Positions 39,401 to 47,170 of a DNA stretch of 64,000 nt are shown here, piece after piece. Below the pieces are notes generated by a model, which saw only the letters and a list, made by a program, of their open reading frames with translations, had not been told where the DNA came from and did no database searches. The DNA is from Liolophura sinensis. Taxonomy: Eukaryota; Mollusca; Polyplacophora; Chitonida; Chitonidae. Numbering within the stretch: the first letter of the stretch is position 1; each line of letters starts with the position of its first letter. Where the stretch lies: NCBI RefSeq assembly GCF_032854445.1, contig NC_088306.1, forward strand, positions 25,641,764-25,705,763. The letters run 5' to 3'. Made by a program: the position numbers and the translations under genes.

Positions 39401-42400
39401 TACTCTCTACATGTGAATTGCATATTAATTTGTTTTACTGTTGCTGGTGGTTTTCTTGTGTACATTCATGCCTTGTCTTTTAAGTTAAATTTTGTATAAC
39501 AGCAGTTTGAAATAAACAAAAAAGGTTGTTACCCTTAAAAGATATTCTCCTGCTTCATGTTACACAACTTTCTAAATGCCACTTAAAGAAGATCTGCATA
39601 TTATTGCAAACCACCATAAAGTTGGATCTATTCTTTACATTGTACATATGCTCAAGGCTGAGGGATTTCAAGTGTTTATTTGTTTTGTTTTGTTTGGGTT
39701 TTTTTGTACATTCATGCCTTGTTTTCTAGTGCACATTCATGCCTAGTTATCTTGTGTACATTCATTGTGTTTTGGAGGGGTGAGGTGCTCTGTGTACATT
39801 TATGCCTGGTGTTTTGTGTTCAGCTATGGGACAAAACCCCTGACTTAAAACCACAAATGCACTAGTGGCCTGAACAGGTCATTTATGAGGAGACAAATTG
39901 AACCAGTGAGGGCACTCTTTAAACTAAATGTGTACAAGTATTAGTGTGTGTTGTTTCTTGTATTTTTTCAGAAAGTATGAAGAATCCCTGGAATACCACA
40001 AACACGCCCTGGTCTTATCACCTCAAAATCCCTCCACATACTCAGCAATAGGATACGTGCATGTGATCATGGGAAATAACATGGAGGCTTTGGACTACTT
40101 TCATAAGGTATCCACACGTTGTGCTCAGTTGTTAGATAATTACAATGCTTTTAGACATCATAGAACATCCGATTGAAAATAGTCCCATGCATGTAGGTGA
40201 TAAAGAAAATGGAGGCTTTGGACTACTTTCAGAAGGTATCCACACAAGGTGCTCAGGTGTTAGATAATTACAATACTTTTAGACATCATAGAACATCCGA
40301 TTGAAAATAGTCCCATGCATGCAGGTGATAAATAACATGGAGGCTTTGGACTACTTTGAGAAGGTATCCACACAATGTGCTCAGGTGTTAGATAATTACA
40401 ATACTTTTAGACATCATAGAAAAGCTAATTGAAAATAGTCCCATGCATGCAGGTGATAAGTAACATGGAGGCTTTGGACTACTTTCATAAGGTATCCACA
40501 CATTGTGCTCAGGTGTTCGATAAATACAATACTTTTAGACATCATAGAAAAGCTAATTGAAAATAGTCCCATGCATGCAGGTGATAAATAACATGGAGAC
40601 TTTGGACTACTTTCATAAGGTATCCACACAGTGTGCTCAGGTGTTAGATAAATACAATACTTTTAGACATTATAGAACATCCGATTGAAAACAGTCCCAT
40701 GCATGCAGGTGATAAATAACATGGAGGCTTTGGACTACTTTCATAAGGTAGCCACACAGTGTGCTCAGGTGTTAGATAAATACAATACTTTTAGACATCA
40801 TAGAAAAGCTAATTGAAAATAGTCCCGTGCATGTAGGTGATAAAGAAAATGGAAGCGCGGGACTACTTTCATATGGTATCCACACATTGTGCTCAGGTGT
40901 TAGATAATTACAATACTTTTAGACATCATAAAACATCCGATTGAAAATAGTCCCATGCATGTAGGTGATAAAGAAAATGGAAGCATGGGACTACGTTCAT
41001 AAGGTATCTACACGTTGTGCTCAGGTGTTAAATAATTACAATACCTTTAGACTACAGAGAACATCTGATTGAAAATAGTCCCATGCATGTAGGTGTTAAA
41101 GAAAATGGAAGCGTGGGACTTTTTCCAAAAGGTTCATGGACAAGTAATTCTAGGTATGAAAGAATAGCTGATTGAGTCCGATGAGATACATACCACCATG
41201 AAAGTTTTGGACTATATTTGCAAGCTACCAATGTCTTTTCAATGTCTAAAGCACTTATTTCATGTAATTACTATTAAAATGATGTGGATTTTTTGGTTGC
41301 ACTAAAGATGCAAGCTTCATAAAAACTCTACACATTATTTCTTTACACTCCATAGTTCTCTAACTGGGCCCAATAGCACAGTTGGTAGAGCATCCGCTTT
41401 GGGAGCAGTAGATCTAGTGTCAGTCCCAGGTCGGGTCTCACATAAGACTTTAAAAGAGGAAGTTGTAAATTCTTCGCTTGGCATTCAGCGTTAAGGGGTT
41501 AGTGCAAAGACTGGTTGACCTGTATCAGTATAATGGCTCGGGTAGTGTGGCTTACTTGACTGCGGTAAGTTGTCTCAGTGAAGCAGCACTAGACAAAAGA
41601 GCGGTGGATATCCGTCCTGCGACAAGGAGGCACATTACATACACTCTAAGGACTCCTTTGTCGTCATATGACTGAAAAATTGTTGAGTACGACGTTAAGC
41701 CCCAAGCATTCACTCACTCCATAGTTCTCACAGATGGTTTCAAAGTATTGATCACATGGGTGTTTGAAAAGGTTGACGAATTAGGGTAGATAAGTCCTGT
41801 AGAACAATTATAATTGATATATTGCTGATAAATACTTTGTAATACATGTAGCTTTGAACCTAGGAAAGTCCTGTGAAATTTCAAACCTATTCAAAGCCTA
41901 TGTGCTTTCTTTCAAGGCACTGGGTATTCATCGCGATGATGCGTTCTCCACGACGATGTTAGACCAGGTGATGGAGTCACTGATGAAGGAAATGTCATCC
42001 TTTGAAGGTAATAAAGTGGGAAGGTCTCTCAGCAACCTTTAGAGCGTCCGCTTCGGGACCGGTAGATCCAGGATCAATCCTTGATCGAGTCACACCTAAG
42101 ACTTTAAAAGAGGAAGTTGTAACTTCCTCGCTTGGCGTTCAGCATGAAGGGGATAGTGCAACGACTGGTTGACCCGTATCAGTATAATGCCTCAGGCGGG
42201 GCGGCTTGCTTGCCTTCGGTAAGTCGTCTCAGTGAAGCAGCACGAAATAAAAGAGCGGTGGAAATCCGTCCTGCAACAAGGAGGCACATTACACATACAT
42301 GCACCCTAAGGATTCCTTCGTCGTCATATGACTGAAAAATTGTTGAGTGCGACGTTAAACCCCAAGCACTCACTCACTCTCTCAGCAACCTACGGATGGT

Positions 42401-44062
42401 CATGGGTTTCCCGTGGGCTCTGCCCGGTTTCCTACCACCATAATGCTGACCGCCGTCACATAAGTGAATATTCTTGGGTATGGCATAAAACAGCAATCAA
42501 ATAAATAAACAAATAAATAAATTGAAGGTAATACAGCCTATTTATTGGTGTTTACACTAACAAGTTCTCGGTGTTTGACATGCTTGTGAAATGAACACGG
42601 CCCAGTTGTTCGAAAATGTATTAGCTGACACTGGTATAAAGTCACATTTTATATTTAATTTTTTAGCCATATTCAGTCGCCAGTGCAGTTGTCAAAAGTC
42701 AGAGTATAACAATAGCAGTTTTAGTTCATTTGTAATAGAATGTGACAAAAATTTTTTTCAGGCTTAGCACAAAATTGAAGACTTGGTTTAAAGTTAAATC
42801 TGGTATTAAGTCTTAAACCAGTTTTGAACAACCCTGCCCAGAACCCTTGATTATTTTGCCTACCATGGACATGTAGCACAACAAAGTTATAGCCTTAGTT
42901 GATTGCATATGTACATCCCGCTGCGTTGTTTTCATGTTATGTAGGTTAACTGTCATGACAACAGAGCATATTAAATAATGCCAGAGGAATGCCTTGAGTC
43001 ATGTATTACTATTTAAGCATTTGATTGAACAGTTAGAATAAAAAACACTGACTGAGGTAAAACAACAAGAGGCTGTATTTCTCCAGTTATGTGTTCTGTC
43101 GTCATCGTTACTGCTCTGGTTTGGCTCTCTATGCTGTACGTCTTTAATTATGCATGTAATGTGACTACACTGTCAACACATGGTATTAAAAGACATTGCT
43201 CTGGTAGTTTCTATCAATTTAGTCTATGATAACCTATATGAAACCAAACAATTTTAGGGTTTTAAGGATAAGAAACAACTGTCAATCTCCTGCTCTGAGA
43301 CAAATTTTCACCCAGTCTACTTGTAAAACACATTGTAAAAACTTTGACTTAAGCGTCTGTATCCTCATTCCAGTATATTTTTACTTAAGAAGAAATCAGA
43401 TAGAATGAACAAGAAACTTTGTCTTAGCATTCAACTCGGGCAAGAAGTTGTGTATTTAATTTTTTTTTTTGTCAGTATGATATTTGCTGAAATACTACGC
43501 GCATCCATGCTCAGTAGCGGGAAGCTGTAGTCAGTTAATCTGTATTATATATAATATATATTATTATATATATATATAATTATATATTATTATATATAAT
43601 ATGTATTCAGAATATCAGACTTCTCTAAATCTTCAACCTTTTCAACCACAGAAGCACTTGCTTCAGTGGAATTTATGCCTACAATTATTATGAAAATGAC
43701 GCTAAGAACGATTTGTTTGTGTCCGTAAAGATGCAAGCTTCATGAGACTGTGCAAATAATTTCTCTACTTTCCATAGTTCTCTCAGAATGTTATAAAATA
43801 TTTGGTTGCAGAGACATTTGGAATGGTTGAAGAATTAGGGTAACTGTATTTCATAACGTCGTATTGTCCAGCCTGTGTTAATGCCTCGGACTCTGTTTAC
43901 TTGCCAGAAGTACCTGATACACTACCCACGTTTGAATGTACCAGTAACCTGGAGTTGTCCCAGGCGGACGTCTCTGTGTCCCTGGATGAGATTGACACCA
44001 CCACGGGCACAGCAGACACCAGTAGTATGATTATGGAGGTGGAAATGGATGCTTCAGACTGA
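4974..44062 (+). CDS. CDC16: Anaphase-promoting complex subunit 6 (CDC16), 17 exons
   Basis: Exons: 4974-5090, 6075-6129, 7059-7156, 7648-7686, 10458-10589, 11978-12137, 29701-29795, 30569-30702, 31580-31659, 32094-32143, 34292-34362, 34999-35124, 35981-36133, 36876-37001, 39972-40107, 41917-42007, 43908-44062 (TGA 44060-44062). All introns are GT-AG and every phase joins, giving 605 residues, close to the roughly 620 of vertebrate CDC16. Diagnostic blocks include YHRASNLIRSKKLDK (exon 3), DVYCFEAFDLLVNHHMLTAQE (exon 6), LAERHYYNCDF (exon 8), VSWFAVGCYYYLIGKYQPAR (exon 11), HDQAMAAYFTASQLMKG (exon 12), EYGLTNNAKLAERFFSQALS (exon 13) and STYSAIGYVH (exon 15). These form the TPR superhelix of this core APC/C scaffold, which drives ubiquitination of cyclins and securin. 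The first 26 or so residues precede the usual family start (N-L-K-R-L-R). The last exon is an acidic, Ser/Thr-rich tail. Five exons have tandemly duplicated 3' ends (see the repeat entries). Confidence 0.95.
5091..10457. other. CDC16 introns 1-4
   Basis: AT-rich intron sequence interrupted by exons at 6075-6129, 7059-7156 and 7648-7686. Apart from a SINE-A copy at 10030-10240 I see no gene or structured repeat. Open frames here are short and lack family-like composition. Confidence 0.6.
10030..10240 (+). repeat. SINE-A, 5'-truncated
   Basis: It contains 'gtgagttcatgtccagc', 'ggcttcctctctggc', 'gtgggtttccctgggt' and 'tattcttgagtacagcataa', all matching the SINE-A consensus. It lies in CDC16 intron 4. 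Confidence 0.85.
10563..10930 (+). repeat. 54-bp array over the end of CDC16 exon 5 and its splice donor
   Basis: Units start near 10563, 10617, 10671, 10724, 10778, 10832 and 10886. Each carries the last 27 exon bases (gatgtggacagcggtctgcc and so on) and about 27 intron bases starting 'gtaagggctgatgg'. The donor GTAAGG is kept in most copies. Unit 3 is one base short. Because 54 is a multiple of three, the frame stays open through the second and third donors. Confidence 0.95.
12351..12424. repeat. TA dinucleotide microsatellite
   Basis: A long run of alternating T and A with minor interruptions, in CDC16 intron 6. Confidence 0.95.
12600..13836 (+). repeat. SINE-tail-derived satellite, about 76-80 bp unit, about 16 copies
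   Basis: Each unit has 'tttcctcccatcataatgct', then 'gggcaccattgtagaagtga' and 'aatattcttgagtatggc', followed by a variable 'ttgtggtggtggtgatggg' linker. The first three blocks are the 3' half of SINE-A. Two unit types alternate ('ataatgctgggcacc' and 'ataattctgggggac'), implying block-wise amplification. Long minus-strand open frames across it (up to 207 codons) follow from the repeat and are not genes. Confidence 0.95.
13840..15126. other. CDC16 intron 6, no recognised feature
   Basis: AT-rich sequence with poly-T tracts near 14000 and 14735. I see no gene, RNA gene or clear repeat. Confidence 0.5.
15131..15294. mobile_element. MITE-like element with about 33-bp terminal inverted repeats
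   Basis: The left arm (15131-15165) and right arm (15262-15294) are near-perfect inverted copies sharing 'cagccatctttgatgtaag'. The element is about 165 bp, non-coding, and flanked on both sides by 'ctat', a possible target duplication. Confidence 0.7.
16193..24111 (-). CDS. Secreted collagen-like C1q-domain protein, three exons
   Basis: Minus-strand exons: 24111-23568, 17735-17541 and 16497-16193 (stop), with GT-AG introns and matching phases, giving 347 residues. An acceptor 'ttaatctgcag' just before the first coding exon (24127) implies an untranslated upstream exon. Residues 1-21 are a typical signal peptide (hydrophobic ILAILTLLTVTWA). Gly-X-Y stretches follow: a short one (GEKGEPGVG) and a longer one ending in GPPGPPGPPGPP near residue 178. 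The C1q domain runs from about residue 216 (LRVAFSVALT) to the end and includes PVPGAYYFTYHI, GYTGVSNSAVLKLEKGD and the terminal FTGYLLYPE. Such proteins trimerise and act as soluble pattern-recognition lectins or extracellular matrix factors. The gene lies entirely in CDC16 intron 6 on the opposite strand. Its exact ligand cannot be told. Confidence 0.9.
17222..17397 (+). repeat. SINE-A, 5'-truncated
   Basis: It carries 'ctctggccatacatgggaag', 'gtgggtttcctccgggct', 'gtcatataagtgaaatat' and an 'aaataaataaataaat' tail. It lies in the second intron of the C1q gene. Confidence 0.85.
17742..23567. other. C1q gene intron 1 (also within CDC16 intron 6)
   Basis: About 5.8 kb of AT-rich intron. It holds a weak SINE-A tail (about 18530-18580) and a three-copy 49-bp repeat (21694-21840). 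I see no further exon on either strand. Confidence 0.5.
21694..21840. repeat. 49-bp tandem repeat, three identical copies
   Basis: The unit begins 'gtttaccgtatgtttatagc' and ends 'gtttcacttgaa'; copies start at 21694, 21743 and 21792. The perfect identity suggests recent expansion. Confidence 0.95.
24630..24900 (-). repeat. Diverged SINE related to SINE-A
   Basis: On the minus strand it has a B-box-like 'gcaagttcaaatccagctc', followed by 'cagtttcctccacccatga' and 'gctgtcctatgagtgat', the same block order as SINE-A. The right part lacks the usual tail, so this may be a separate subfamily. Confidence 0.55.
24970..26880. other. CDC16 intron 6, no gene seen
   Basis: It holds a 60-70 bp near-duplicate around 25487-25600 ('ctgtaccctgggaacaaggt' and 'ctgtaccttgggaacaaggt') and a decayed about 40-bp periodicity at 25745-25935 ('ggtatccaaactgacctttt' variants). 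No coding exon was recognised. Confidence 0.5.
26900..27168 (+). repeat. SINE-A, full length
   Basis: The head 'ggggcctccgtggctcagtt' includes a pol III A-box-like stretch, and 'gtgagttcaagtctagctc' includes the B-box. The body and the 'aaataaataaataaa' tail are intact. Flanks share 'tcactaa' on both sides (10 of 12 bases over a longer stretch), a likely target-site duplication. Confidence 0.95.
27190..28860. other. CDC16 intron 6, no gene seen
   Basis: AT-rich sequence. The part from about 28606 to 28800 has an 'atttatttatttgatcattg' start and a SINE-like look in the minus sense, but it does not align clearly with SINE-A or SINE-B. Confidence 0.4.
28875..29140. repeat. Low-complexity tandem repeat (tccatctggtgatgttcttcc)
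   Basis: About ten units of 24-30 bp built from 'ccatctggtgatgttcttcc' with variable 'ttcctt' spacers. A 91-codon minus frame through it is an artefact of the repeat (Glu/Arg/Thr rich). Confidence 0.9.
29474..29630 (-). repeat. SINE-A, 3' half
   Basis: Reverse complement of the SINE-A tail and mid-body ('atttgattgttttacacc', 'tttttcacttatacaatggc', 'aacccacaaccatccacagg'). It lies 70 bp before CDC16 exon 7. Confidence 0.8.
31118..31250 (+). repeat. SINE-A, 3' half
   Basis: Contains 'gtgggtttgccccgggct', 'cctcccactgtaacactgg', 'tgttgtataagtgaaatatt' and an 'aataaataaataa' tail, in CDC16 intron 8. Confidence 0.85.
32477..32690 (-). repeat. SINE-A, partial
   Basis: Begins 'tttatttatttgattggtg' and runs through 'gtactcaagaatatttcac' to 'agccagcatgagctggac', the inverse of SINE-A without its 5' head. 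It lies in CDC16 intron 10. Confidence 0.85.
33182..34121. repeat. 52-bp minisatellite in CDC16 intron 10, about 18 copies, with CRE palindromes
   Basis: The unit reads 'gatgtgacatcactgatacc', 'ctctgggtcactacagacca', 'gcatagaatctg'. The 'gatgtNacNtcactg' part varies (TGACATCA, CACGTCA or TGACGTCA). Five units carry the perfect cAMP-response palindrome TGACGTCA (near 33450, 33763, 33815, 33867 and 33919). One unit has a 'ctggc' insertion near 33360. Confidence 0.95.
36047..36260 (+). repeat. Tandem duplication of the CDC16 exon 13 3' end and donor
   Basis: The last about 85 bases of exon 13 with its donor and intron start (36047-36155) recur at about 36157-36260, sharing 'cagccaggctct', 'tgagatgggggtca' and 'aatcatgagtaagtatt'. 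The second copy has substitutions and a small deletion that brings a stop into frame, so it is not a functional exon. The donor GTAAGT is kept. Confidence 0.9.
36391..36490 (-). repeat. SINE-A, 3' fragment
   Basis: Diverged inverse of the SINE-A tail ('tttatttatttctttgattg', 'gtcaagaatattttacttg', 'gtggccagcaaaatgggcag') in CDC16 intron 13. Confidence 0.65.
36958..38640 (+). repeat. 110-bp array over the end of CDC16 exon 14 and its donor, about 16 copies
   Basis: Copies of the last about 45 exon bases ('gagcctctcctcaataatct', then 'gggacatacctacaggaaac' and 'tcaa') with donor 'gtgagtacc' start at 36961, 37071, 37181, 37291, 37401, 37511, 37621, 37681 (short spacing), 37790 and 37900, then more diverged at about 38030, 38139, 38298, 38402, 38511 and 38600. 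The intron part ('gaggctagtgtgccaccacg', 'gcgcaatgacccaggag') resembles the SINE-A head. The frame meets TGA directly after the first donor, so only splicing at 37001 keeps the protein. Confidence 0.95.
38640..39310 (+). repeat. About 55-bp tandem repeat in CDC16 intron 14, about 12 copies
   Basis: The unit is 'tatggcctggttttcttgtg', then 'tacgttgcttgatttcctct', then 'gtgtatacatgtactg', with deletions in some copies. Degenerate units continue to about 39830. Open frames of about 200 codons on the minus strand follow from the repeat. Confidence 0.9.
40075..41215 (+). repeat. 128-bp array over the end of CDC16 exon 15 and its donor, 9-10 copies
   Basis: The exon-derived part (start 'aataacatggaggctttgga', ending 'ctactttcataag') with donor GTATCC recurs at 40081, 40209, 40337, 40465, 40593, 40721, 40849, 40977 and 41105, every step 128 bp. 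A tenth, weak copy lies at about 41200. The intron part ends 'gtcccatgcatgcaggtgat'. Unit length is not a multiple of three and downstream copies contain stops. Confidence 0.95.
41361..41714 (+). repeat. SINE-B, full length, with 15-bp target-site duplication
   Basis: The tRNA-like head 'agcacagttggtagagcatc', 'cgctttgggagcag' resembles a tRNA-Pro (TGG) arm. The body includes 'cgcttggcattcagcg' and 'ctggttgacctgtatcagta', and the tail 'actgaaaaattgttgagtac' ends in CACTCACTC. 'cactccatagttctc' lies on both sides (41346-41360 and 41715-41729). It is in CDC16 intron 15. Confidence 0.95.
42014..42521 (+). repeat. 5'-truncated SINE-A inserted at the exon 16 donor, split by a SINE-B
   Basis: SINE-A starts 'aagtgggaagg' directly after the donor, is interrupted by SINE-B (42039-42377), then resumes 'acggatggtcatgggtttcc' to its 'aaataaataaa' tail. 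The outer target duplication 'ttgaaggtaata' (42002-42013 and 42522-42533) includes the last exon bases and the GTAATA donor, so a second donor copy lies after the insertion. Confidence 0.95.
42039..42377 (+). repeat. SINE-B nested in SINE-A, with 14-bp target-site duplication
   Basis: Close relative of the copy at 41361 but lacking about the first 25 bases of the head. The 14-bp 'tctctcagcaacct' is present at 42025-42038 and 42378-42391, and the flanking halves of SINE-A rejoin across it. Confidence 0.95.
42540..43907. other. CDC16 intron 16 remainder
   Basis: AT-rich. It includes an AT palindrome (43540-43606) and, at about 43728-43850, a segment paralogous to intron 15 sequence around the SINE-B insertion site ('aaagatgcaagcttcat', 'ccatagttctc', 'gaattagggta'). 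No gene was seen. Confidence 0.6.
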
Positions 44063-44690
44063 TCTGAAGGATGAGGTGGAAATGGACACTTCAGACTGAT
44101 CTGAAGGATAAAGTAGAAATAGACGCTTCAGACTGATCTGAAGGATAAGGTAGAAATAGACGCTTCAGACTGATCTGAAGGATGAGGTGGAAATGGATGC
44201 TTCAGACTGATCTGAAGGATAAAGCAGAAATAGACGCTTCAGACTGACCTGAAGGATGAGGTGGAAATCGACGCTTCAGACTGATCTGAAGGATGAGGTG
44301 GAAATGGATGCTTCAGACTGATCTGAAGGATGAGGTGGAAATATATGCTTCAGACTGATCTGAAGGATGAGGAGGAAACGGACGGTTCAGACTGATTTGT
44401 ATAATGAGGAGGAAATGGACGCTGCAGACTGATCTGAAGAATAAGGAGGAAACGGACGGTTCAGACTGATTTGTACAATGAGGCGGAAATGGACGCTTCA
44501 GACTGATCTGATGAATAAGGAGGAAACAGACGGTTCAGACTGATTTGTGGAATGAGGAGGAAACGGACACTTCAGACTGATTTGTAGAATGAGGAGGAAA
44601 CGGATGCTTCAGACTGACATGAAGGATGAAGTAGAAATAGACGCTTCAGACAGATCTGAAGATTGAGGAGTCGATAGACGCTTCAGTCTG
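44029..44690 (+). repeat. 37-bp array over the end of the CDC16 terminal exon and stop codon
   Basis: About 17 units of 'gaggtggaaatggatgcttc', 'agactgatctgaaggat'. The first unit is the coding end of CDC16 (EVEMDASD-stop) and the following ones are 3' UTR. The first steps are 37 bp. Units drift downstream to about 44690, with scattered copies to about 44900. Confidence 0.95.
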
Positions 44691-44994
44691 ATTTGAAGAA
44701 TGAGAAGGAAAAATGGATGCTTTAGATAGATTTGAAGATGCGGTGGAAGTGGACACCTGGGTAGAAACTTGAACACTATTGAAATTTTAAGATTGAGATG
44801 GAAATGGATGATTCGTTGATTTGAAAAAGGAGGTGGATATGGATGTGTCAGATTGATTTGAAGACGGAGGTGGAAATGGACACCTGGGTAGGATCGAAGA
44901 GAACATGTTTTATTACAAGATTAAAGTTTAAATGGACACCTCTGTTAAAGACTTGTAGCTGTCATATAAGTGAAATATTCCTCATTAATTGTCA

Positions 44995-45225
44995 ATGTGG
45001 CAGCCTGGTACAATGGCTCAGGAACCTCTCACCAATGTAGTCACTGTGAGTTTAAGTCCAGGTCATGCTGGCTTCCTCTCCTGCCGTACGTGGGTAGATC
45101 TCCGAGCAACCTGCGGATGGCCGTGAGTTTCCCGTGGGCTCTGTCCGGTTTCCTCCAACCACAATGCAGGCCGCCATATTATAAGAAATATTCTTAAATA
45201 CGGCATAAAACACTAATCAAATAAA
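44995..45225 (+). repeat. SINE-A, nearly full length
   Basis: Matches from 'atggctcaggaacctctcac' through 'gcaacctgcggatggccgtg' to 'cactaatcaaataaat'. Confidence 0.85.
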
Positions 45226-45374
45226 TGAAAAAATCAAATTGGAACAGGGTCATGTCTTGCCAAGAAGACTGCCTAGACTACACGCCCTGCAAGACTACTC
45301 ATCTCTCCCTGCCTTGGCCATTGCCTTCTTTAAGGAAATTCGTGAGGGAAGTGGAAAAGAGCAGTGGTTTCACT

Positions 45375-45480
45375 CGGGCAATGCACAGTTTCCTCCACTC
45401 AGGCAATGCACAGTTTCCTCCACTCAGGCAATGCACAGTTTCCTCCACTCAGGCAATGCTCTGTTTCCCCCACTCATGAA
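45375..45480. repeat. 25-bp tandem repeat, about four copies
   Basis: The unit is 'ctcaggcaatgcacagtttc' plus 'ctcca'; copies are nearly identical. Confidence 0.95.
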
Positions 45481-46399
45481 CCGGATTGCTGTCCTGTTAG
45501 TAAAGATTTTATTGGTCAGTTTGTGGTGTTGTAGCAAAAATCAACTGATTAAGAAAAATCATTGCGTGAGATTGGCATTGGAAGCAGGATGCTTGTGGGT
45601 GAGAAAATGGCAGACCGAACATTACTGGTGATTGAAACCAAATAGGCAGTTTTCATTACCTATAAACAGCAGATTATTCACGTCATTAAAAAAAAACAAA
45701 AAAACTGAATAGTCACGAATAAATGTCTCGGTCATGAATTCTCTTATAAAAAGTTATGAATTTTGAAAATGTTTTGAGACAATCTTTAAAACGGTCCTGG
45801 GTTTTCTTATATCTGAGCTTGTACCTGTGTACATCTACATAGTCAAATTCCATTTCATGGGCAAAACATCTTGTCTGCATAGTTTATTGGTGCACTACTG
45901 GGTTTTTTTTTTTCATTGCAGATGATAGAAGTCATGAATTTTGTTTTGAAATATATGAGGAATTGAGATATTCAGTATTCAGTCAAACAAAAACTATACT
46001 TTTGGATGTATTGTACTGAGTGTGGCTGTCTTTCCATTGTCAAGACATTTTAGGAAGGGAAAACTTGGAGTTATGTCACAACTTCAAGAAAAGGGCTAAA
46101 CGTAAGAAGTCCGGATCGCTATACCATTTATTCCTTGTAAATAAGAAGAGTATATGCTTTTAATACTCGTATTGTCTGATTTTTTTTATGAGAATGGCTA
46201 TTAAGTTTACAGATTTCGTCATTATAATATTTGTGATTGGACTTTATGTTCAAACCTGAAAATAAAGAATTCTAATTGTGTACTTAACAAGTTCCCTCTA
46301 CATGTACATAATTGTGTATACTTTTGGAAATGTGTCATAGTAAATATTTTATATAGAAAGAACTAATGATTTTGTGTTTTTAGTCTTTTTTGTATGTCT

Positions 46400-46455
46400 T
46401 GGTCGTCGTCCTCAAATGACTGAAAAATTGTTGTGTGGGACGTAAAACCTCAAGT
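46400..46455 (+). repeat. SINE-B tail fragment
   Basis: 'tcaaatgactgaaaaattgt' followed by 'tgtgggacgtaaaacctcaa' matches the 3' end of SINE-B. Confidence 0.7.
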
Positions 46456-46545
46456 GTACATAAGCATATATTCAATGTCTTGGTATGAAGAAAACCAAGA
46501 AACCAAAGTACCTATAACATTCCATGTGAGAGAGTTTCTTCTGTC

Positions 46546-46833
46546 ATGCTACAGAAGAGTGCCATCGAACGAGACGTTACAAATTTTCGGCGGAAGACAA
46601 GTGAATGTCGACCTATCTGTATGGTAGAACAACTGAATCAGTATCTGGTTTACTATGCATCCTGCGCATGGTCGGAGAAGTGTTTGTACTCTAACCGTTT
46701 AGAATACAATAGAAACTTCAGTTTCAAAAGAGAGCTGGAGAGCCTGTGCAAGACTGCCCCACAGCGGGAATTTGTGGACGTCAGAGCCTTGGCAATAATA
46801 AGCAATGAAGCTCGTGTAGAGTTGATTTGTTGA
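46546..46833 (+). CDS. Unrecognised 95-codon open frame (doubtful)
   Basis: The frame from the ATG at 46546 has a balanced composition with several Cys (CSMS-type spacing is not apparent) and no low-complexity bias, unlike neighbouring chance frames. I do not recognise a family. It begins about 90 bp after a SINE-B tail and no promoter or splice pattern is evident. It may be a remnant of an exon, an old retrocopy or chance. Confidence 0.2.
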   Translation: MLQKSAIERDVTNFRRKTSECRPICMVEQLNQYLVYYASCAWSEKCLYSNRLEYNRNFSFKRELESLCKTAPQREFVDVRALAIISNEARVELIC

Positions 46834-46964
46834 AGACCACTTGTCTTCCCCTGTACGCCACAGGCTTATGAGAAAGCTTATCAGTGCCTTGTCAAAGGTT
46901 GGCGGTTTACTCCTGCCATTTCAGTTTCCTTCACCCATAAAACTGACATCGTATTAGTAGTCTC

Positions 46965-47170
46965 TAACCAATGTGGTCGCTGCGAGTTCAAGTCCTGTTC
47001 ATGCTGGCTTCCTTTCCGGCCGTCTGTCGGGAAGGGTCTGTCGGCAACCTACGGATGGTCGTGGGTTTCCCTCGAGCTTTGCCCGGTTTCCTCCCACCAG
47101 AATGCTGGCCGCCGTCGTATAAGTGAAATATTCTTGGGTGCGGCAAAAAACACCAATCAATGAAATCAAA
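46965..47170 (+). repeat. SINE-A, 5'-truncated
   Basis: Clear match from 'accaatgtggtcgctgcgag' to 'acaccaatcaatgaaat'. The preceding 46815-46960 resembles the diverged SINE variant at 24630-24900. Confidence 0.85.

Larger units (their letters stand above)
44691..46290 (+). other. Presumed CDC16 3' UTR and downstream region
   Basis: It contains a SINE-A (44995-45225), a 25-bp repeat (45375-45480) and otherwise unique AT-rich sequence. A well-placed AATAAA lies at 46261-46266 in 'cctgaaaataaagaattc'; another lies in the SINE tail near 45219. Which is used cannot be told. Confidence 0.4.

Noticed and set aside
41365-41440. tRNA-Pro-like sequence
   Set aside because: It is the head of SINE-B with a target duplication outside; there is no matching acceptor stem.
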